Part shown: positions 24,488-32,493 of the stretch, piece by piece
Layout of the letters: each line of letters begins with the position of its first letter
Position numbering within the stretch: position 1 is the first letter of the stretch
From: Gaiellasilicea sp963789355
Lineage (GTDB): Bacteria; Actinomycetota; Thermoleophilia; Gaiellales; Gaiellaceae
Assembly (NCBI GenBank): GCA_963789355.1
Contig: CAWBKK010000010.1
Span: forward strand, 563,278-627,277
Reading direction: 5' to 3'
DNA length: 64,000 bases
Made by a program: the position numbers and the translations under genes
The notes under the pieces: generated by a model
Told to the model about the DNA's origin: nothing
Seen by the model: the letters and a program-made list of their open reading frames with translations, nothing else
Database searches by the model: none

Positions 24488-25813
24488 GTGAAGATCTTCG
24501 TCATCGGCGCCGGCCAGGTCGGCGCGACGGTCGTCGAGGCGCTGCACGACGAGCACGACCTGACTGTGATCGACCTCGACGAGGAGCGGCTCGCCGCGGT
24601 CTCGCAACGGTACGACGTCGCCACGCTCGAAGGGAACGGGGCCAGCCGGCGCGTTCTCTCGGCGGCCGGAATCACCGAGGCCGATCTCCTGATCGCGTGC
24701 ACGTCCCGGGACGAGTCGAACATCGTCGCCGCGATGATCTCGAAGGCCTGCTCGCCGCGGACGACGACCGTTGTCCGTACCACCAACCCGGAGTACCTCG
24801 ACGTCTGGCGGGAAGGGCAGCTCGACGTCGACTTCATCGTCTCGTCCGAGGTCGAGACCGCGTACGCGATCTCGCGCACGATCGGCGTTCCGACAGCGCG
24901 GCAGACGGACGTCTTCGCGGACGGGCAGGTGCAGATGGCGGAGTTCGACGTGACCCACAAGGCCGATCCCGTCCTGCTCGACGTGCCGCTGCGCGAGGCG
25001 AAGATCCCGCCGGACTCCCGCGTCGCCGCGATCATCCGCGGCGACGGGGTCGTGATCCCGCGCGGCGACGAGACGATCAAGCACGGCGACCGGATCGTCG
25101 TGATCGGCTCGCCGCAGGCGACTCAGGCGTGGAGCCAACTGATCGTGCCCGGCACCGACAAGGTCACGGACGTCGTCATCTTCGGCGCGGGCCGGGCCGG
25201 GACGGCGATCGCGCGGCTCCTGCTCGAGCAGGAGATCGGCGTGCGGCTGATCGAGGTGTCGCGCGAGCGGGCGAGGATCGTCGCGGCGGAGCTGGGCGAC
25301 GCTCGCGTCTACCACGCCACCGGCTTCGACCCCGACTTTCTCGACCGGGAGCGCATCGCCGACGCGCAGGTCGCCATCTTCGCGATGCGCGACGACATGA
25401 AGAACCACTTCGCGGCGACGCTGGCGAAAGTGCACGGGGCGCGCTTCGCGGTCGCGATCGTCCACGAGTCGACCTCGGTCGAGGTCTTCGAGCATGCGGG
25501 GATCGACGTGACCGTGAACCCGCGCCAGATCACGGCCGAGGAGATCGTCCGCTTCGCCCACGATCCGCGCACTCAGCAGGTCGTCATGCTCGAGGGCGAC
25601 CGCTTCGAGGTGCTGGACATCATGATCCGCCCCGGCAGCGAGTACGCGGGCATGCGCTTCAAGGAGATGCCGATCCGGGGCGCCCTGATCGGGGCGATCG
25701 TGCGCGACGGGCAGGCCGTCTTCCCGCGCGGTGACGACGTCCTCCGCGCCGGCGACCGGGCGATCATCTTCACCGAGTCGCGGCGCGTGCCCGAGGTCGA
25801 GAAGGCACTGTGA
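24488..25813 (+). CDS. trkA: Trk potassium uptake regulatory subunit TrkA
   Basis: The 441 residues form two tandem RCK units. The first RCK-N has MKIFVIGAGQVGATVVEAL with an acidic end of strand 2 (VIDLD). The second begins DVVIFGAGRAGTAIARLLL. Both are followed by RCK-C modules (DVPLREAKIPPDSRVAAIIR and GMRFKEMPIRGALIGAIVR). TrkA binds NAD(H) or ATP and gates TrkH at the inner face of the membrane. GTG 24488 is the start, and the stop overlaps the trkH start. Confidence 0.95.
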   Translation: MKIFVIGAGQVGATVVEALHDEHDLTVIDLDEERLAAVSQRYDVATLEGNGASRRVLSAAGITEADLLIACTSRDESNIVAAMISKACSPRTTTVVRTTNPEYLDVWREGQLDVDFIVSSEVETAYAISRTIGVPTARQTDVFADGQVQMAEFDVTHKADPVLLDVPLREAKIPPDSRVAAIIRGDGVVIPRGDETIKHGDRIVVIGSPQATQAWSQLIVPGTDKVTDVVIFGAGRAGTAIARLLLEQEIGVRLIEVSRERARIVAAELGDARVYHATGFDPDFLDRERIADAQVAIFAMRDDMKNHFAATLAKVHGARFAVAIVHESTSVEVFEHAGIDVTVNPRQITAEEIVRFAHDPRTQQVVMLEGDRFEVLDIMIRPGSEYAGMRFKEMPIRGALIGAIVRDGQAVFPRGDDVLRAGDRAIIFTESRRVPEVEKAL

Positions 25814-27348
25814 GCCCGTCCGAGCGCGGGCGGGGCGCACGGCGGGCGCCGCTTCTGGCCGTCGACGTCGTCGGGGCGCTCCACGTCGTCGGGACGCTGC
25901 TCGCCTATCTGAGCCTCTCCGTTCTGATCCCGGCTGCCGTCGCGGTCGGCTACGGCGAGCAGGTCTGGCCGTTCCTCGTCGCCGGGGCGATCACCGGAGG
26001 AGTCGCCGCCGGCGTCGCCTTCACGACCCGCGGCGAGCACCGGCTCGGCATCCGCGAGGGCTTCCTCGTGGTCGCGCTGACGTGGCTCGCCGCAGCCGCG
26101 CTCGGCGCTCTCCCCTACGTCCTCTCCGGCGACCCGCAGCTCGACCGGCCCGTCGACGCCTTCTTCGAGGGGATGTCGGGCTTCAGCACCACCGGCGGCA
26201 GCGTCGTCACGCAGATCGAGGAGCTGCCGCGCAGCCTGGCGCTCTGGCGCCAGTTCACGCAGTGGTTGGGCGGGATCGGGATCATCGTGCTCGCCCTCGC
26301 CGTGCTCCCGCGCCTGCGCGTCGGCGGCCGTCAGCTGCTGGAGCACGAGATGCCGGGGCCGGAGATCGAGACCCTGAGCACCCGGATCCGCGACACCGCG
26401 CAGCGCGTCTGGGTCCTCTACATCGCGCTGACCGCAGTCCTCTTCGCGATCCTGCTCGGGCTCTGGGCGACCGGCATCGACGAGCGGATGTCGCCGTTCC
26501 ACGCGCTCGCGCACGCGCTGACGACGATCCCGACCGCCGGCTTCTCGACGAAGGCGGACTCGATCGAGAGCTTCGCGCCGGCGACGCAGTGGGTGCTCGT
26601 CCTCTTCATGGTCCTCGGCGGCTTCAACTTCGCGCTCATGTACCGCACCTTCGTCCGGCGCCAGCCCCGCGCCCTCCTGCGGGACGGCGAGGCGCGGCTG
26701 TACATGGCGCTGCTCGTGCTCGGCTCCGCGATCGTCGTCGCCGAGATCTGGACGGAAGACGTCCTCGGCGGCAGCGATGCGATCCGCGCCGGCATCTTCA
26801 CAGCGGTCTCGACGATGACGACGACCGGCTTCTCGGTCGCCGACTACAACCTCTGGCCGGCGCTCGCGATGATGACGATCGTCGGGCTGATGTTCGTCGG
26901 CGGCTCGGCCGGCTCGACCACGGGCTCGGTCAAGGTGGTGCGCCACCTGCTGCTCGGCAAGATCCTCCGCCGCGAGATCGACCAGACGCTCCATCCCGAG
27001 ATCGTCCTCCCGGTGCGGCTGAACCGTCGCGTCGTCGACGAGAGGACGCTCCGCGCCGTGTCGTCGTTCATCCTGCTCTACATCGGCATCTTCATCCTCG
27101 GCGCGGCCGCGCTTGCGATCGACGCGGCGCGGACCGGTCTCGACCTGTCTCCGTTCGACGCCGTCTCCGTCTCGGCCAGCATGCTCTCGAACGTCGGCCC
27201 TGCCTTCGGCGTCGGCGGCCCGCTCGGCTCCTTCGAGCCGTTCAGCGACTTCTCGACGCTGCTGATGACGGGACTGATGTGGCTCGGCCGCCTCGAGATC
27301 GTCCCGATCGTGGTACTGGCGTCACGGCACTACTGGCGGAACGCCTGA
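25810..27348 (+). CDS. trkH: Trk potassium uptake channel subunit TrkH
   Basis: A 512-residue integral membrane protein with the four pore-loop repeats of the TrkH/KtrB superfamily: FSTTGGS (about 127), TIPTAGFST, TMTTTGFS with GGSAGSTTGSVKVVRHLLL, and SMLSNVGPAFG. The glycines of the selectivity filter are present. GTG 25810 lies in a GTGA overlap with trkA, so the pair is co-translated. It converges with the RCK operon, and a hairpin at 27371-27387 separates them. Confidence 0.95.
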   Translation: MSPSERGRGARRAPLLAVDVVGALHVVGTLLAYLSLSVLIPAAVAVGYGEQVWPFLVAGAITGGVAAGVAFTTRGEHRLGIREGFLVVALTWLAAAALGALPYVLSGDPQLDRPVDAFFEGMSGFSTTGGSVVTQIEELPRSLALWRQFTQWLGGIGIIVLALAVLPRLRVGGRQLLEHEMPGPEIETLSTRIRDTAQRVWVLYIALTAVLFAILLGLWATGIDERMSPFHALAHALTTIPTAGFSTKADSIESFAPATQWVLVLFMVLGGFNFALMYRTFVRRQPRALLRDGEARLYMALLVLGSAIVVAEIWTEDVLGGSDAIRAGIFTAVSTMTTTGFSVADYNLWPALAMMTIVGLMFVGGSAGSTTGSVKVVRHLLLGKILRREIDQTLHPEIVLPVRLNRRVVDERTLRAVSSFILLYIGIFILGAAALAIDAARTGLDLSPFDAVSVSASMLSNVGPAFGVGGPLGSFEPFSDFSTLLMTGLMWLGRLEIVPIVVLASRHYWRNA

Positions 27349-27370
27349 CGACTCCGCGAGCGAGGCACTT

Positions 27371-27390
27371 GGGCCGCGAAGCGGCCCCTT
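27371..27390 (+). terminator. Hairpin between convergent trkH and RCK genes
   Basis: GGGCCGC, loop GAA, GCGGCCC, then CTT. It is a compact hairpin in the 58-nt gap after trkH and could terminate transcription from either side. Confidence 0.6.
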
Positions 27391-27406
27391 CAGGGGTCTT
27401 GGCGCG

Positions 27407-28066
27407 CTAACTGAGCAGGATCTTGCGGAGCTCGTCCTCTTTCCCGGGCTCGAGCACCGCGAGCACCTGGTCGCCCGGGCGGATCACGGTCGAGTCCTCG
27501 GCCAGCTCGGAGCGGCCCTGCCGCATCACCGAGATCAGGCGCGTCCCCTCCGGGAGCCGCAGGCCTGCGACGCGCTTGCCCGCTGCCGGCGAGTTGCGCT
27601 CGATCTGCAGCTCGACGATCTCCAGATTCTCCTTCCGCAGCTCGAGCAGGTGGACGATCCCGTGCTCGGGCACCTCGTGCTCGACGAGCCCGAGCACGTT
27701 CGAGGTCGCGCAGACGGTCTGGTTGATCCCGAGCAGGTCGAAGTGCTCCTGGTTGCGCGGGTCGTTGACGCGCGCGATCACCTTCGGGACGCGGTAGCCC
27801 TCGGTCGCGATCTGGCAGATGATCAGGTTGTCCTCGTCGTCGCCCGTGACGCCGAGCACGAGCTCGGGCGGGCGGGCGATCCCGGCGCGCTCGAGCACGT
27901 GCAGCTCGGTGGCGTCGCCGAGCAGGACCTGATGCTCGAATTCCTCCTGGAGCTGGTCGAACCGGTACGGTCGCTGCTCGATCAGCGTCACCTCGTGCCC
28001 CATCTTGAGCAGCGAGCGGGCGACGTTGGCGCCGACCTTCCCGCCGCCGGCGACGATCGAATACAT
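27407..28066 (-). CDS. RCK (TrkA-type) NAD-binding regulatory protein
   Basis: The 219-residue protein has one RCK-N domain (MYSIVAGGGKVGANVARSLLKMGHEVTLIEQ) and one RCK-C domain (GKRVAGLRLPEGTRLISVMR). It is half of a classical TrkA. ATG 28066 overlaps the stop of the upstream RCK-N gene by one base. Probably the two RCK proteins assemble with each other or with TrkH or the APC permeases encoded upstream. Confidence 0.9.
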   Translation of the reverse strand: MYSIVAGGGKVGANVARSLLKMGHEVTLIEQRPYRFDQLQEEFEHQVLLGDATELHVLERAGIARPPELVLGVTGDDEDNLIICQIATEGYRVPKVIARVNDPRNQEHFDLLGINQTVCATSNVLGLVEHEVPEHGIVHLLELRKENLEIVELQIERNSPAAGKRVAGLRLPEGTRLISVMRQGRSELAEDSTVIRPGDQVLAVLEPGKEDELRKILLS

Positions 28067-28494
28067 CAGGCGTTCGCCTCCTGGGCCTGCTTCGACTCCT
28101 TGCGTACTGCCGTGGTCAGCGCCGAGATCGCCGTCTGCGTCGGGCAGATCGTGCGCATCCCGCGGGCGGCATAGAAGTCGGCGCGGGCGGGGTCGAGCAC
28201 CCGAACGACGACGCACGGCACGGCCCAGCGCTTCTCGACCACCTGCGCGATCACGAGGTTCGTGTTGTCGCCGCTCGTCGCGACGACGACCGCGTCGGCA
28301 TCGGGCACACCGGAGCGACGGAGGATCTCGGCGTCCATGCCGTGCCCGACGATGAACCCGCCGGCCCAGCGCGCGCCGAGCCGCGCGAGCGCCTCCTCCT
28401 TCTCGTCGACCGCGGTCACGTCCCAGCCGTCCTCGGCCAGGTCGCGCGCGACGGCCGAGCCGACCCTTCCGCATCCGATCACGACGAGTTTCAT
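28066..28494 (-). CDS. RCK-N (TrkA-N) protein
   Basis: A 142-residue protein consisting of an RCK-N domain (MKLVVIGCGRVGSAVARDLAEDGWDVTAVDEKEE...) without an RCK-C domain. It ends in a short helical tail (ALTTAVRKESKQAQEANA). I chose ATG 28494, four bases after the stop of the APC/Usp gene; ATG 28521 would add nine residues antecedent to the Rossmann strand. It is part of a five-gene operon with the two APC permeases. Confidence 0.85.
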   Translation of the reverse strand: MKLVVIGCGRVGSAVARDLAEDGWDVTAVDEKEEALARLGARWAGGFIVGHGMDAEILRRSGVPDADAVVVATSGDNTNLVIAQVVEKRWAVPCVVVRVLDPARADFYAARGMRTICPTQTAISALTTAVRKESKQAQEANA

Positions 28495-28498
28495 GGTC

Positions 28499-30355
28499 TC
28501 AGGGTACGTCTTCGAGGACACCCTGCGGGAACGCGACGACGAGCACCTCGCAGGGAGCGCTGCGCAGCACGTAGTCCACCGTCGGCGAGAAGAAGGTGGA
28601 CTGGCGGCGCCAGCGCGGCGACGAGCCGAGGACGATCAGGTCGGAACCGCGCGTCGACCGCCTGCTCGACGATCGCGCGGCCGAGCGAGCGGGCACGAAC
28701 GGTCACGGGCTCGACGCGAACGCCGTTCTCCTCGCCGAGGAGGACGGCTTCCGCGAGCGAGGCGGTCGCCTGCTCCTCCTGCTCGAACAGCGGCGCGTCC
28801 AGCTCCTTGTCGAGCGGACACGACGATCACGAAGAGCGCGTCGACGCGGGCGCCGCGCTCCTTCGCCAGCGCGACCGCAGTCGCAACCATCTCCTCCCCG
28901 ATCGGCCCGAGCTTCATCGGCACGAGCACGCGCCTGAACTCGGCACCGGCGGGCAGCTCCAGGGCCGGAGAAGCTTCCGCCAGGAGCCCGATGTGCGCGC
29001 GGCGGCGGACGACGAGGTAAAGAGCGAGGCCGAGCGCCAGCCAGACCGGCCCGGCATAGCGCGCGGCCGGGTGCGTGACGATCGCGACGAGCCAGAACGC
29101 GATCGCGAGCGGCGCCCCGATCAGCGGCGCCGCGAGCGGCGCCCGGAACGGCCGTGGCAGGTCGGGCTCGGTGAAGCGGAGGCGGATCACCGCGAGCTGC
29201 GCGGCCGCGAAGGCGAGGAGGACCCCGAACGAGTAGAGGCTCGCGAGGAAGGCGACGTCGTCGGTCATCAGTCCGGTGGCGATCACGAGGCCGATCGAGA
29301 CGCGTCGCGACGGCGACGATCGCCTGCGGCGAGACGAGCGTGCGCCGGTTGAGCCGCCCGAAGCTCGCCGGCAGCTGCCGGTGCTCCCCGAGAGAGTGCG
29401 CCAGCCGCGTGAAGCCCGACATCGACGTCGTCGCTGCGGCCAGCAGGACGAGCGCGCCGGTGAGGCCGACGTACATGACGAGCGCGTCGCCGACGAGGTC
29501 GGGAACATGCACGCTGAGTGCTTCGACGATCCCCGCGAGCGGCGCCTTCAGCCACTCCTCGCCGAGCGCCGTCTCACCGTTCTCGACCGGGAACGCCGAG
29601 AGCCCGACCGCAGCGACACCCGCGGTGAGGAGCACGACGAGGCCGATCGCGGAGAAGAGGCTGCGAGGGAGCGTCCGGCCGGGCTCGCGCGTCTCCTCGG
29701 CGAGGTTCGCGACCGTCTCGAGCCCGGTGTACGCGAGCATCGCCAGCGGCAGGGCGAACGCGAGGTCGTCCCAGCTCGGCGAGACGCCGAGGTTCGTTCC
29801 CTGCGTGAGCGCGTCCGGGGAGACGAGCAGGGCGAGCCCGAGCAGCAGGAGCAGGAGTTGCGTCGCGAGGTCGAGACCGGCGACGACGAGGCCGGCGGAG
29901 TGAAGCTGCGAGCGGCGGACGAGCCGGACGGTCGCGATCGCCAGGATCACCGTGACCGCGACGACGAGATCCCACGGCGACTCGCGCAGCGCCTCGACGC
30001 CGAGCGCGGTGCCGAGGTAGTGAGGCAGGAACACCGCCGAGAGCGCGATCACGATCAGGTAGTCGAGGAACAGCGCCCAGCCGGTGAGGAAGCCGTAGAC
30101 GTCGTTGTAGGCGCGCCGGACGAAGGTCGCCGCGCCGCCCGTCTCCGGCAGCGCCGCCGTTCCCTCGGCGTACGAGAGCGAGACGAGCAGGAAGAAGATG
30201 CCCGCGCCGAGGAGGACGAGCGGCGTGAAGCCGAGCGCGTACGCGGCGACGATCCCAAGCGCGAAGTAGAGCGACGAGGCGATCTCCCCGTAGGCGACGG
30301 AGAACAGCGCCGGGGCGTCGAGCACCCGCTGGAAGCCGCTCAGCTTGCGGGCCAC
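28499..30355 (-). pseudogene. APC-family permease with C-terminal Usp domain, frameshifted
   Basis: The sequence is colinear with the intact 631-residue paralogue at 30529-32424. It starts RKLSGFQRVLDAPALFSVAYGEIASSLYFALG and has LAYTGLETVANLAEE (the APC consensus segment). It continues after a shift near 29305 as TGLMTDDVAFLASLYSFGVLLAFAAAQL, and ends in a universal-stress domain (RRVLVPMKLGPIGEEMVATAVAL ... CEVLVVAFPQGVLEDVP). Further shifts lie near 28815 and 28645. Rejoined it gives about 620 residues. All domains are intact, so sequence error is likely. GTG 30355 directly abuts the stop of the small gene upstream. Confidence 0.8.
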
Positions 30356-30532
30356 CTAGCGGCCGCCCTTCCGCAGCAGCGTCAGCCGGCCGACTCCGAG
30401 CGCGATGAAGAGGCCGCCGAGGAGGAAGCCGAGGACGCCGCCGCCGTGCGCCGCCGTGACCGCGAGCATCGCGACGCCGATCCCGATGAACGTGACCGCG
30501 AGCACGGCGACGGCAACGCGGTACGCGTTCAC
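30356..30532 (-). CDS. 58-residue two-helix membrane protein
   Basis: This short gene is fixed by its neighbours. Its GTG (30532) overlaps the stop of the upstream APC/Usp gene as GTGA, and its TAG directly abuts the GTG of the downstream APC/Usp gene. The product (NAYRVAVAVLAVTFIGIGVAM..., then GGGVLGFLLGGLFIALGVGRL, tail TLLRKGGR) has two membrane helices joined by a Gly-rich turn and a basic C terminus. It may be a small subunit of the permeases on either side. No family is recognised. Confidence 0.75.
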   Translation of the reverse strand: MNAYRVAVAVLAVTFIGIGVAMLAVTAAHGGGVLGFLLGGLFIALGVGRLTLLRKGGR

Positions 30533-32424
30533 CCCGAGCCCTTGACCGCGGTCACGAGCACGCGGCAGGTCGCGTTCTTGAGCACGTGGTCGACGGTGCG
30601 GCCGAAGATCGCGCGCGTGCGGCTCGTCTGATCCCTGCGGGGGGCGCCGATGACGATGATCTCGCTCGCGCGCCGCTCGGCCTCCCGCACGATCGCGGCG
30701 CCCGCGTTGCGGGCGCGGACGAGTCGCGGGATCACGGTGACGCCGTACGACTCGCCGATCGCGCGCGCCTCGTCGAGCTCCCGGTTCGCCAACGCCTCCT
30801 CGGCCGGCATCTCCGCGGACAGGGGCTGATCGAGCGGGATCTCGACGACGTAGACGGCGGTGATCTGCGCGCCGCGCTCGGCGGCGAGCCCGGCGGCGAT
30901 GTCGAACGCCTCATCGGACGCCCGACCGCTCAGCACCGGCACGAGCAGCCGCCGGTACTCGAGGGCCAGCGCCGGCCCGTACGCCGGCGGCGCCTTGACC
31001 GTGTCCGTCAGCGCCGCCTGCACGAACCGGCGCCGGTAGACGATGTAGAAGACCAGGCCGGCCACGATCCAGCCGACGCCGGCCCAGCGCGTCGTCGGGT
31101 TCTGGACGACGATCACGGCGAACGAGACGCCGGTCGCGATCCCGCCGAAGAGCGCGAAGAGCGGCCAGTCGATCGCGCCGATCCGCAGGTTCGGCCGAGA
31201 GCGGTAGAGCAGCTCCTCCTTCGGGGACGTCATCCGCATCCGCACGAGCGAGGCGTGCGCGATCGTGAACGAGAGCGTGGCGCCGAACGAGTAGAGCGTG
31301 CCGACGAAGTTGACGTCTCCGGGGAGGATGACGAGGATCGGCAGGATCCCCGCGAAGAGGACGATCGAGAGCCAGGGTGTCTTGAAGCGCGGATGCAGCC
31401 GCCGGAAGACCTCCGGGATCTGCCGGTAGGTCGCCATCGAGTACGTGATCCGCGAGGCGCCGATCACGCCCGCGTTCGTGGCGATGAAGAGGATCGTCGC
31501 GGCCAGGACGCCGACGTAGATCTCGAGCGCCTCGAGCAGGGCGCCCTCGACGCCGAGGTTCTGGACGACGCCGAGGATCGGGTCGTTCGCGTAACCCCCC
31601 TCCTCCGGCGGCAGCGCCAGCAGCGTCGTCAGCTCGCCGCCGATCTCGACCACCGGCAGCGCCGAGAGCGCCACCAGCGGCAGCGTGAAGTAGATCGCGA
31701 AGACCGCGATTGCAACGAGCTTGTAGGCGTCGGGGACGTTCTTGACCGGGTCGCGCACCTCCTCGGCGAGGTTGGAGACGGTCTCCACCCCCGTGTAGGC
31801 GAGCATCGCCACCGGAATCGCGATCGCGAGGTTCCCCCAGGTCGGCGCGACGCCCCAGTGGATGTTGTCGACGAGGATCTCGGGGCTGAAGACGAGCACG
31901 AAGCCGAGCGCGACGAGCAGTACCTGCGTCGCGAAGTCGATCACCGCCAGCGTGATCGAGAGCCGCGCCGCCTCCTGGACACCGACGATGTTGAGGACGA
32001 CGAGCGCGACGATCACGACGACCCCGCCGACCACGTCCCAGGGGTTCTCGCGCAGCGGCTCCCAGAAGATCGAGAGGTAGTGCGGGACGAAGAACGCCGA
32101 GGTGGCGACGGTGACGACGTAGACGAGCATCTGCGCCCAGGCGGCGCCGAAGGAAACGAGCTCGTTGAAGGCGTGGCGGGCGAAGCTGGACGAGCCGCCG
32201 GCCTCCGGGAAGCGCACCGTTCCCTCGGCGTAGGTGGCGGCGGTGGCGGCGAAGATGATCCCCGCGGCAACGAAGACGAGCGGCGTCAGCCCGAGTGCGT
32301 AGACAGCGGTGAGGCCGAGCGCGTAGTAGATCGAGGAGCCGACGTTGCCGTAGGCGGTGGCGAAGAGGGCCGGAGTGCCGAGAACGCGCTCGAGCTCGAC
32401 CTGCCGTCGTCGTCGGCTGGGCAC
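30529..32424 (-). CDS. APC-family permease with C-terminal universal stress (Usp) domain
   Basis: A 631-residue protein with about 12 membrane segments (1-460), with RVLGTPALFATAYGNVGSSIYYALG at the substrate-binding first helix and MLAYTGVETVSNLAEEVRDP as the APC consensus. A Usp fold follows from about 480 (YRRLLVPVLSGRASDEAFDIAAGLA ... EIIVIGAPRRDQTSRTRAIFGRTVDHVLKNATCRVLV), including the GxxxR-type nucleotide loop. The same layout is seen in amino-acid permeases and in the c-di-AMP-controlled K+ importer KimA. Adjacent RCK genes make ion transport a possibility. It is first in a five-gene operon. Confidence 0.88.
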   Translation of the reverse strand: MPSRRRRQVELERVLGTPALFATAYGNVGSSIYYALGLTAVYALGLTPLVFVAAGIIFAATAATYAEGTVRFPEAGGSSSFARHAFNELVSFGAAWAQMLVYVVTVATSAFFVPHYLSIFWEPLRENPWDVVGGVVVIVALVVLNIVGVQEAARLSITLAVIDFATQVLLVALGFVLVFSPEILVDNIHWGVAPTWGNLAIAIPVAMLAYTGVETVSNLAEEVRDPVKNVPDAYKLVAIAVFAIYFTLPLVALSALPVVEIGGELTTLLALPPEEGGYANDPILGVVQNLGVEGALLEALEIYVGVLAATILFIATNAGVIGASRITYSMATYRQIPEVFRRLHPRFKTPWLSIVLFAGILPILVILPGDVNFVGTLYSFGATLSFTIAHASLVRMRMTSPKEELLYRSRPNLRIGAIDWPLFALFGGIATGVSFAVIVVQNPTTRWAGVGWIVAGLVFYIVYRRRFVQAALTDTVKAPPAYGPALALEYRRLLVPVLSGRASDEAFDIAAGLAAERGAQITAVYVVEIPLDQPLSAEMPAEEALANRELDEARAIGESYGVTVIPRLVRARNAGAAIVREAERRASEIIVIGAPRRDQTSRTRAIFGRTVDHVLKNATCRVLVTAVKGSG

Positions 32425-32440
32425 CGGCGGAGTCTAAAGA

Positions 32441-32474
32441 GACGAGAGGCCCCCGTTGCCGGGGGCCTCTCGTC
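32441..32474 (-). terminator. Intrinsic terminator of the subtilase gene
   Basis: A perfect 15-bp stem (GACGAGAGGCCCCCG with CGGGGGCCTCTCGTC) has a 4-nt loop. On the minus strand it is followed by TCTTTAG, 20 nt after the stop of the S8 peptidase gene. Confidence 0.85.
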
Positions 32475-32493
32475 GTGCTTCAGGTCAGCTCGA

